26,504 nucleotides of DNA, taken from NCBI GenBank assembly GCA_000226015.1, contig JH154131.1, forward strand, positions 56,382 through 82,885, given 5' to 3'. This document shows positions 1 to 10,200 of the stretch, in pieces. The stretch is from Mnemiopsis leidyi (lineage: Eukaryota > Ctenophora > Tentaculata > Lobata > Bolinopsidae). The translations under genes and the position numbers were made by a program. The first letter of the stretch is position 1; every line of letters starts with the position of its first letter. The notes beneath the pieces were generated by a model. The model was not told the origin of the DNA and ran no database searches. It was given only the letters and a program-made list of their open reading frames with translations.

Positions 1-96
<96 letters not shown>

Positions 97-122
97 TGTG
101 TGTGTGAGTGTGTGCGTGTGTG
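1..122. repeat. (TG)n microsatellite
   Basis: The first 122 bases are an almost pure TG dinucleotide run, with single-base interruptions near 90 (TGTATG), 107 (GAG) and 115 (GCG). The run begins at the window edge, so its true length is not visible. It is an ordinary simple repeat with no coding content. Confidence 0.97.
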
Positions 123-589
123 TAATAAAGCTAATCTAAGCGTATAATGAATATACAGAGACCTGAATCGATGACAATGCTACTGCTGCGTGCGTGACCG
201 TAGTCGCTCATCTTCTCGGAGCAAATACTTATCTCGAACGTGCTCATGCCTCATACTAACAACAAAACCAGGCGCAAAGTCGACCCGATCAAGAATTTTC
301 TGTTCATGTCAAGTTCAGATCACGTTCAGGGTGTCTATAACAGAGATATCTCGAGATTTTTTGTCCAACACTTACAGTTACTCGAATTTACTTTTTTATT
401 TGAAATATTTGTGGGTGTTGACCTCGCGAGGAACTCATTAGGTTACTTCTTTATCAAAAATTCAAAATGTTTAGTCTTGATTTGCAGATGTTCTTCATAT
501 AGTTTTACCAAAAACAATTACAATTAACGGTTTTAACGTTTATTTTCATTGATGCTCAGTTTGATCTATATGCTGCGTTTTCGAAGTGT
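123..589. other. Intergenic, nothing recognised
   Basis: No conserved reading frame, RNA or repeat is recognised here. Two overlapping short open frames between 190 and 527 have no domain-like composition and no credible splice context. The stretch separates the TG microsatellite from the minus-strand SINE. Confidence 0.5.
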
Positions 590-835
590 CTTGGTACGGC
601 AGGGGCTACAAGGAAGAGTCTTGGTCTTTTAGCACCAGACCCTCCTTATTTAACCCTCGATCCCAGCCGTTATACCGTCAGTCGAGATAGTGATTAGATC
701 GATATTCGAGACACTTACTTATACCTCAAGCACATTCCTCGCCGGTTCTTCGCAATGAACAAAGGACGGGGTTCGAACCTTGAACCTTTTGCACACAAAA
801 TCAGCTCCAGAGCTGCCAGTGCCGTGACTATCTCG
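590..835 (-). mobile_element. Degenerate tRNA-derived SINE (copy B)
   Basis: Read on the minus strand, an A-box-like TGGCAGCTCTGG (818-807) is followed about 28 bases later by a B-box-like GGTTCGAACCC (779-769). About 107 bases further on comes a core with GAGGGTTAAAT and AGGAGGGTCT (662-637), then CTAAAAGACC and ACTCTTCC. The same core follows the same tRNA-like head in the SINE at 25588-25848, so the two are one family or share a central domain. The tRNA fold is degraded, no tail or target-site duplication is clear, and the ends are approximate. Small open frames on both strands here are not genes. Confidence 0.62.
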
Positions 836-1678
836 TCTTGGCAAATCACCCCATATCTCTCGGCTGGAAACCTCACAACCACCTTGCCAACCTCTTCCCT
901 CCACAGAAAAGTGAAGTCCCTTCTACAGTCTACCCCTTTCCAGGATGAGATGTCAGCTGCTGCTTAACTGCTACTTCCACCTCTGCCAAGCTGTTTAAAG
1001 AACGTTCAGAAGAAGTTTAACGTTTCATATTTTCTGATAAGACGTTCGCTATAGAGCCGCAAGGCTAGTTGTCTTTTTACCTAGCTTTTGTTCCTGTTGC
1101 TGATGCTCGGGAGGCGTTATACGACGGGCAATAGCTCTGATGACATCAATACAACCAACGAAGGTTGATGGTCTTTGAGTGGATTTCGAAAACGTTGAAA
1201 ACCCCGGCTCAGTGACTGTCGACGAAATGGAACACGTTGCTCCAAAGTCCAAAATCTCCTCTTTAAGAGTCATCTGGAACTACTTTTCCAGGATTCTAAT
1301 GGGAATGGACTTATGGAGTTCTCACGTACCTCGAAAGTAAAACCTGAATGTGATGGGAGCGGTTTTACCGAGGTCAGGTTTCAGAACCAGAGTTGACCGC
1401 CCGAACCCATCTCTTCAGGAGTTCTTTCGATGTGATGGGAAACAACAGGTAATCACTGATCGGTGATCACTAGATATCCTGATTTGGGGAAGTGTTAGAA
1501 CTATAAACAATTTGAATTCTTTCAGAGGTTCTGTGGTGATGAAGTGTCAAGCGTCTTACTCTTGTGATAATTTCCCGCCATTTTCGCTTCTTTTCAATAC
1601 AAACAAAATATTTTGACTCCAGCTTTTTATAATCGTAAACCGTTTTAGAAAATGCAATCGAACAGTCTGTAAGGAATA
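836..1678. other. Intergenic, nothing recognised
   Basis: There is no recognisable gene, RNA or repeat. The segment just upstream of 1679 has a TATA-like TTTTTATAATC near 1624. A short upstream ATG frame of six codons lies before the candidate first exon at 1679. Neither is strong enough to call a promoter. Confidence 0.4.
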
Positions 1679-1787
1679 ATGCTAAGAAAAACGCGGCTGT
1701 CTGAAAAAGTTCAACCGTCTGAGAACCTGGGTCTCAACATATTAGCCAAGACTCTACAATTGTACAACTACCAGTGCCAGCAAGATA
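1679..1787 (+). CDS. twf: Candidate alternative first coding exon (E1a) of twinfilin
   Basis: An ATG at 1679 opens 36 codons plus one base, then meets a consensus donor (A|GTAAGT at 1787/1788). It therefore ends in phase 1, the phase needed to join twinfilin exon 2 at 7945. The peptide starts MLRK and has EKV at residues 9-11, like MLRR and EKV at the same positions in the candidate exon at 5901. Later similarity is weak. Use would add a different N-terminal extension ahead of the first ADF-H domain. Joining would need a 6.2 kb intron. The match could be chance, since only about 6 of the first 11 residues agree; no transcript evidence is available. Confidence 0.35.
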
Positions 1788-4700
1788 GTAAGTATTTTAT
1801 TTCTATCACACTGACTCAGCAAGATTCCAGAGTAAAAAACCACTTAAGAAATTTGATGAACAATGAGGTCTTATGTGTTTGTTTGCTTATGGCCCATTTC
1901 TTGAAATGTAGATAGAAAATGTCTTGTTTTATTCCACCAGACCCTTCGTTCATCAACCAGGTGATCAGTGGGTGACGTTTAAAATTGCTTAATTTGGGAG
2001 ATGATGAAGGAATTATTATTATGTTGGCCAAAAATTGACATGATATTTTTCGCCAATATAAGTCAACAAACAGTAACTCAGAAAGTTTCAAAAAATGATT
2101 ATCACCAAAGGCAGCTAGCTATTCACAAAGATTTAATCGGTTTCTGGTGGCTTTTTCTGATCCGACCCCTATGAACTTACATGATTCAATAATTGATATA
2201 ACTCTTGACCTAAATTTGCCTACACTTACAACTCACACTTACCTTGTTTTGACAAACAAAGAAGGGGATAACAAATTACTGTTTTCCTGCAAATATTTCC
2301 TGCCGTTGGCATTCAAATATTCACACAATGTCATTCACACATACGTCACACACATCCAGATACATGATCTAGAAATTAATGTAGCTATCATGGATCATAC
2401 AAAGTCAATCTGGTATTCAAATTCAAATGTCAAGCACACGTCACTTGTCATCAGCATGTCAAAACCCACACTCTATATCCCCCATTATATGATCAAATAG
2501 GAGTTAAAAAGACTGGAACAAGAACGTGGAGCTTTATCATGAGCCAAATATTAGCACTTAGCCGTTTAGTTCAGTCCGGTTACTGCACAGAATTTCATTC
2601 AATCTGATAATGGAAGTTCAGCTCAATTTTCAGTCTGGCCTGGATGTCTAACAGGCCAGTTGGATGGCTTCCCGCTTCATACTTGTCCAATTCCGACTTC
2701 TGCGTTCTGTTGATGCAAGCTGGATATTTGCGTGTTGTTTGTTTGCTAGAAGTAGAAATTAATGGTGGCCTTTGAAAATTAAGTTGTTAATGTGAATTTG
2801 ATTATAATTCAATTTAAATTCCATTTTCAACATTCAGCTGCATCAGTCTTTTATCAAGTGAATCGTTTAAACCCTTCATCGCAAGCATATTTTTGCAACA
2901 ATTCAATTTGCTAGAATTTGTGTTAAACTAAAACTAACTTGAACTTAAACTAATTTAAACACAATAACCTATATGTTTCTGCTTATCACAATCAAATTAA
3001 CTGGTCACGTAGTACCCTAAGGCTACCCAACAAAATAAACACCAGATAACAGATATTTATAAAGGCTTCCCGCAGGGACGTACTGCGACACAAGAATAAA
3101 GAGTTTTAACTCCAAGTCAATTAATTAAAAGTCCGAATTATTATAACTTATTGCCGGAAGTGATGAGGCAGTAGGTCCAGTTTAACAGGACCTGACAGGA
3201 ACATTTTATGTAGTCATGAGGGTAGAGTATCTGACCTTCTGTAGTACAACTATGTACTAGTTTTTGTTTGTTTTTGTGGGGTAAAACGCCATCACGGACG
3301 GTACAAGGACATCACGCACTGTCCAAAGGATTAGGAATTCATGTGTCAAGACTGAGGGTGGCGCAGTGGCGCTTTTGCCTTTGACCTATATAAGTATAAC
3401 TTGCTTTTTTTACTATAGAGAACGGTATTCGTAGGGAGGTGTCGCAAATTTGTTTTAACACGTGTGAGCGTTTTCGATGTAATATATTGATCGTACCTAC
3501 GTCTCATAGGTCCGTTGCTGTCACGTGTCAAAGCGACTTTACAGCACTTCCCCACGTATAGCTATATCATTAAAAGATTGAGGTCTGGTTTTTTGTGCAT
3601 TGGCGTCTGGTTCGGTACTCGGTAGTCTTGTTAAGTAGACAATGGTTTTGGTTTGGCGACCAGAGGATAGCCAATATACATAGGTTCTAGACATACTTGT
3701 ATTATCTCGTGCTTAATCTTACGTGTTTACTTGTAGCCAACCTAAGTATACCTCTAGAACCTCTAAAACTAGTATGAAACGATTCGATTTAACTCGCATA
3801 AGAAAAATCGCTGCTTTTTGGTTTTTTGGGTCTTGGAATAGGATAATTCAATATTTAATCTCCTAAGTCCTAATGAACCAGAGAAATGTCACGTATTTCA
3901 TTGACCTTATACTAATAGCAACTTTTTAGTCATTTATTGCTCTATCAATACAATACACTCAGCATCATCAATCTATCATTAAATTTAATCAATATCATGC
4001 AAATACAGCATCAATCAAATCTAATGCTGTTTAAAGTGACATAATTTTTTACTCAAAGTAAAAATTTATTTATACGTCATCGTGTGCTTCAGTACTGATT
4101 GTAAAACTATCAGCTCATTTTAGTTAAGACAAATGACAAATATTTTCTACAAAAAAAGCACATCCGATTACGAACAACAGCTTTCTCAAAAATTTGGAAT
4201 GGGACAAAGCTCTTGTTTTTCCCAGCGACCCTCAAACTTATAGTATAATTTATACAATGACGGCCGCGGTTGCCCCTACGGCTCAATCTATAACTTTATT
4301 CGTCATATTTTTCTGCTCATTTAAATGGCTCAATTTCTCAAAGCCAGAGTGCTGATTCGAGGTCAGGATTTTCATACAAATTGGACGTCTTGGAAGCATG
4401 TTGTGCCAGTTGCTCTCTGATGCGTCAGTCGAGCCAGAATGTTTGAATTTTGTCGGCAAGGTTCTTTGTCATCAATACAGAATTTTTGAGCATTCCTACT
4501 GTACGTGCCAAAATTGTATCAAAATTCCAGAGATTCTTTAACATCTTAATCGACAATTGATCTCAATGAAGGCTATCAAAGCCAGGGTGATTAGAGCCAA
4601 TGGCGATCAGTGATCAGGGAACTTATGCACAGAATGCAGAACTTTGAATCTGAAAGCATATAGGGCAAATTTTTCGTTCCTAATTGGATGATCGATCGTG

Positions 4701-5900
4701 TTGACTGAGCCACCTGCATTCACCTCTCAAATTGATTACCGATCAGACATCTGCATCTTTAAAGAGGAGTTTCTACATGTTGTCAAGGCTGGTAAAATCT
4801 AACAGAACTGAACCATTTCGTTCTAGTTTCCCACATCGCACAAAACGATGACTATCACCCTTCACGCCGCATTTCGGTGACAATGACATGCCCTAGTTCA
4901 TACTTGATAGCCCTAGTTCAAATTGCTGTTTGGCTGTCGTCACTTTCAATTGTATCCACTTTTTTACTTCAACCTGGTTTCTCTGTTTATATACCGAACC
5001 TTACAACACTTTTCAGCTCCCCTGCCAATTCATAATAAAAGGTACTGGCTTGACAACCAAGTCCATGGCACTGCTTTGGACTTCGGATTAAATCTTTGTT
5101 GGTGTAACTGTTTAATTCCTTGTTCCAACCCGTCTTGTTAGAAACGTATAATATTTCTGAAGTTTAAAAAGGTTTCTTTACATTTGCTGACTATTTTTTT
5201 TGACGCCAATTTAATCTGATCAAGGCGTATGACATTAGGTTTTTTTCTATGGCTTCATAACAAAACATTTTCATTTCTTGAATAGTTCATTTTGAGGGCA
5301 AATGAGGTGGTTGATAGTAAATAATTGTTAATTAGTTTCGTAAATTTCTTTTAAATAAAATTGCAATAGGAGTTAGTACTGAATATTATTATTTGGCAAT
5401 ATTTTAATCATTTTTTGGTTCTAACAGCCATTTAAAACCCAATTTTATCTTCTGACCCCAAATTCTTGTAAAAACTTATGGATATAGTTTATAACGGACA
5501 CTTGAAACCTAGAGAAAAATGAAGATATTCAGTTTTAAAAAGTCTATCTTTACAGCCAAGAATGCAATCTTCAATGTTGGACCAAAAGTCAAGCATCAGA
5601 AAATGACAAACTTTGGCCAAAACGTATTCCTGTTGGATTGATCTGGACTTCTTTTTTGTTTCATTTTATACCCCAAACCTTCAAAACATAAATGATCATT
5701 GATCATGCCATGAGCGTCCTTTTTTCATGCTATTTTTCTTGTTAACTTATAGATTTCCGTTAACGACTTATGTAACCGAACTTATCTAAGATAAAATACC
5801 TTATTTGTGAGGTCAAACTTGATCCATACATTAAAATACCCTCAACTTGATTTAACTTGATTATAAATGTGATCGATTTTGATCATGATGAACTTAGAAA
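1788..5900. other. Gene-free 4.1 kb stretch
   Basis: This would be the first intron if E1a is used, otherwise intergenic sequence. I see no conserved coding exon, RNA gene or recognisable transposon. A 117-codon open frame at 2147-2500 starts at GTG, has no domain signal and sits in AT-rich sequence, so it is not called. An imperfect direct repeat of GCCCTAGTTCA occurs near 4890-4917. Confidence 0.45.
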
Positions 5901-6006
5901 ATGTTAAGACGACCCCAAGTTCAAGAGAAAGTTACTGCTTTTAACCAATTGACAGAATCATTGAGACTAACGGATTTCGGATTCGGGCACAACATTCTAA
6001 ATCACA
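5901..6006 (+). CDS. twf: Candidate alternative first coding exon (E1b) of twinfilin
   Basis: An ATG at 5901 opens 35 codons plus one base, ending at a strong donor (A|GTAAGT at 6006/6007), phase 1. The peptide contains RRPQVQEK at residues 3-10. The same eight residues occur in the exon at 7209. Six of the eight codons differ synonymously between the two exons, which is the pattern expected of two old homologous coding exons under protein-level constraint, not of recent repeat copies. Both are in the phase that joins exon 2 at 7945, so E1b is most likely an alternative first exon with its own promoter. The leader's function is unknown. A duplicated but dead exon is the main alternative. Confidence 0.6.
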
Positions 6007-7208
6007 GTAAGTTGAATTATAATCTCTGTAGTATCAAGTATACCGTTTATAACTTTACCGATTGGGCTAACACGTCCTTAAATACATCATGATTCCATAT
6101 TACTATAAGACATCGTCAATCGTCATTGACAAAGTTTTAATCCGAACTTTTCTAAAACTCTTGCCAAGAGTCAAGAATTCGCATCATAATTAGCTGACGA
6201 TTGATCCTCGCTATAAGATTTATCCGGCCAAGAGTGTGAAGGATGTGCTGCAAATTTGACAGATCACGCACCAACATTCCAACACCTAGAAACCACTGGT
6301 CCAGGACTAATAAACAAGAGTAGGTTCATGACTCGAGTAGGGTTTGCTTTTTTGTCTCTCGACAACTTCTACATCAACGCCAAACTTTTTCAGAATTCGC
6401 ACTTTGTCAACAGGTGTCTAAGTCTTGCACCTGTGTCAGTTCAAAAATGCATTTTAACCTGTACAATTCTACTAGGCCAACGTTGCAGGCCGCAGGGCCA
6501 ATTTGCACACTTGTTGCTCAACCGGAAAAGACATATATTTCATAAGGAGACCGGCCAAAACTTTAGAATTTGTTCCCCTAGACTCGCAGATGTGAAAATT
6601 AGGGACAATTAAAATGAACTCTAGAATATTAAGCGGGTACAGCCGCTACAAAAACCGTAGGCCAATAAAGTACAAATCAGCGACTACCGAGCCACATCCG
6701 CCTAGCTGGCTAAGTGTTGACAACCCAAGAAAAACCTCCAGACGAAGATCAAAGCACACGATTTAACGCCTCTCCGTGACGATCAGAGAGGGGCTGCCAC
6801 GTCATGATGAGCGTGCTTTTCTGTCAGGGTAACGCTAGGAACAGCAGTTGTTTTAAACACGTATACGTGAAGGTCGGGAAGCTGCAATGTACATATCATA
6901 CTGTCGAACTACTTATATAAATTACATTAAATACGTGTTGAAACACACGTACGAATAGTATACAAGCTGAGCTTCAGCTCTATAGCGGCAGTGTACACAG
7001 AGTCGGTATCGTTGTGCGGACATTGCTGAGTTGTTCTACCCTGAAGTGTCTCCACACTACTAGTGCTAGTTCCAGATAGTCAGACCCGGAGACGGATAGT
7101 ACTTGTCGCGGAGTCGCTTTTGTCGGACACACAACACCACGACAACAGTTGTCTGTAAAACTCCTCTCTCGTGTTTGTTTCTCGTCTTGCTTGCTCGCTA
7201 CGTTCGGG
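6007..7208 (+). promoter_or_regulatory. Presumed promoter and 5' UTR region of the proximal twinfilin first exon
   Basis: The last few hundred bases before the ATG at 7209 are visibly richer in CG dinucleotides than the surrounding AT-rich sequence (for example 6960-7210), as expected for a transcribed 5' end. An inverted repeat AGCTGA-GCT-TCAGCT lies near 6965-6979. No TATA box or initiator can be assigned with confidence. A short open frame near 6256-6319 ends at GTAGGT, but it has no ATG and is not called. Confidence 0.35.
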
Positions 7209-10200
7209 ATGACGTCCGTTACCCGGAGACCGCAGGTGCAGGAGAAAGCCGGCCTGTTCGACGCTTATCAACGCGGGGACGACGTCCCCAAACTTCAAAC
7301 TGTGAATGGAGCATTACTCGGTGAGTCTAGCTGGGTGACATTGTGATAATCACGCTTCACCTTGACAGATACTAAGCGATCACGTTTGTTCTAGAACGAT
7401 ACGGCTTCCCCGTATACACCTGACGGGACATTTTTTTGTTTCGTATACAGCCCTACGTGTGATAGTGTGACAACTGACAGTCAAGTCAGCTCAGACTCTG
7501 AGCCTCAGTAATGCAATGCTTCTTTTTATTCTAGTTTGTTTTTTGTGACCTGTCCGGAGTTTTTAGTTGACGTTGTTGTCTGGCGAATTCGTCGGACTTA
7601 ACTGTTAACTAGTCGGACTTTCCTTAGCTTGTAGGACACATCCTTTCGTTTTTGTCCTTAAAAACTGTGAAAAATAGTGGAAAACAGGGACATGGCGTTC
7701 GGCGTGAGCTGTCCTCTCCGACCATTATGTAAACTTTTTATTAAAACTTGAATATTTCTAAAAAATCACGTTTTGTAAATGTAAAGGGTCTGGTATGAAT
7801 AGTTCGCAGATTGACCTGTTAACCTTCAGCTGATTGATCCTAGTCCCTAGATCGATCTGTTAGTGCGTAGGATTCCTATTTGCTAGATTCTAGCATTTCA
7901 TGTTCGATCCTAGTTCGATCTCTGTTGAAGCAAGATTATTTCAGATGCGGCAGAGAGCGTGGTGACAGAAGATCCGAACAAGCTAGCCGCACAAGGCGTC
8001 AGAGGTGGGTTCAGATACCGAACTACTGCAAAAACTTGGAATTTATTTTTATTGATTTCACGATCTTGTGTTAAATGACTATGTATGTTTGTGTAAGGCC
8101 TTACAAATTTGATGTTTAAAATTAATTTAAAAAAACTGGTGATATTTTCAGCTCATCCCTCGTTGATTGAATACATCACCAGCAACTACTATGATCGGGT
8201 TATGAAGATAGTCATTAAAGATGGTATGTTCATTTTCCATATAAGGGTCGGATTCTTACAAATCATAATTTGATGAACATCGGGTTAGCTGTCAGTTGTC
8301 TCATTTGTCTCGTCGCATGGAATATTAAACATTTAAATATATGAATTCCTGCTAATTGAAGTTTTTGATGTCGAGAAACCTAACTGCTTTTGGTTTAATA
8401 TCATCAACTGGCATGCAGCATGTTTAATCTTCTCTGTAGCAACGACTATTCACTATATATCATGGTGCATGTATAGTATTCTTGTATACTGGACCATGAT
8501 TCCCTAAAGAAATTGACTGTCCCTCGTCCCAGGTTACTTCTGTCTGGCTTTCTGCCTGGGAGCAGACAAGAGTTGGGAAGAAGACTACGACGACATGGTA
8601 CTGGAACTTCTTGATGACGACGAGAGTTGCTACATTATCTACCGGCTGGATGAAGCACGTGGCAGACACTTCGAACACGTGTTCATCACCTGGCAACCAG
8701 AAGATGCTTCTGTGAGCCAATAGGACAACTTGAAATTTCGATAAGACTCCTATTTAGACATTAAACCAAATTTCTGAGTTTGTAGCTGATACTCATACAG
8801 TGACAAGATACCCACCTAGAATATCCATTCTGAATTTATAAGAATTGAAGATTTCCTATTTGCCAGGTAGCTGACAGGGCGACATACACGACCTCTAAAT
8901 CTAATCTTATAGAGCTCTATGAGGATGGGACTTTTACATATCATCTGGCAGGTGCGAATGAAGTAAGTAAGTACTTAGTAGCAGATTGTAGTAGTACACT
9001 TAGTTGCCGGCAGATTGTAGTGCTCTAGTAGTACATTTAGCAGTGAATTGACAACTTGGCCAGCCTAACTCGAACAGTACAACTGCATGTAAGATCGTCT
9101 TGTTGAATATACACGTTTATTGCTGAATATACATCCTGTAGACGCATGTCACTGAACTGTCTCCCAGTGTGATGTGGACTTCAATGCTCTGAAATACGTG
9201 ATGATGTCGGAGGGAGAAATAGAACCTCTGTCTAAGTACGAGGAACTCAAACGTGAAGCTCTCGCTGAGGAGGTAACGTTTATGCCAATTCTTTTAAGCT
9301 TATTTCTACAGGTTATTTCATTTTGGAGTGTGCACATTAGAGTTTATATGTTTATTACTTTGTGTTTCGCATTCTCCAAACCAATTAATGGTACCTTTTA
9401 AACGAGATTAAATTTCATGCAAACTGTCAAATACCTGCCTAAATTTTGATTACATGAAGGAGGGTAACGTGATCGACGATTTGAGGATGTCGAAACTAAA
9501 AGCCAGGCTTTAATGCAGTTTTACAGCATAGGCAACTGCCCTCAAATCAAAACTACAGCACCGCATTCGCTGTAATTTTTTGCGAAATTTAAGAATCAAT
9601 TGCACTTATTTCGAAAGAATCTTAATTTCGACACAGCTGCACGGGTAGGCTGCTCATTGCGCAACTATCTAGGTCTGTCATCAGGTCCAGACGCACGACT
9701 CTTCAAGTCTACTAATCCAACCAACTTCAACTACTTTATGTGTTGGGAGAAAGTTACGGTTTCACTTTCAGTTAATTACACTCTCTAAGATTAAACTCGG
9801 TACAGGGTTTCAGTGACAGTAACTAAGTATCCTGTATTTCTTTAAAGAATCGTTAAATCTTCTACCTCACAACACTATACTTAAGGATTCATGTTAAGGA
9901 TTCACTGAGTAGGATTCACTGAGTAGTAAAGTCTTACCAAGAAAGATATCTTATCCCGTAATATTTGCAGCAGGATGTGGGTGTGCTGAGAGAGATATAC
10001 ATTTTGCAACAGGTTTAACATGCCAGCAGCTGAATACATTATTGCAAACGTTCTCAGTTCAGCAAAGAACATTCCCGTTGAAAACCTCTGGTATTTCTAA
10101 GGTATCTCCAATGGAGTATTATCACGTTCTAGCGCTAAGAGACTGCAGACTACATAAACGGGAGCTATCGACTAAATGGGTTCACTGTCTCTATTAGTTT

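Noticed and set aside
719-967. Small proteins on both strands around a GGTTCGAACC palindrome
   Set aside because: The region is better explained as the head of the degenerate SINE; the palindrome is its B box.
2147-2500. 117-codon open frame in the region upstream of twinfilin
   Set aside because: It begins at GTG, shows no domain, no unusual composition and no splice context. Stop-free runs of this length occur by chance in several kb of noncoding DNA.
6243-6319. Possible fourth twinfilin leader exon ending at GTAGGT
   Set aside because: The only ATG (6243) gives phase 2 at the donor, not phase 1, and the phase 1 frame has no ATG. No similarity to the other leader exons was seen.
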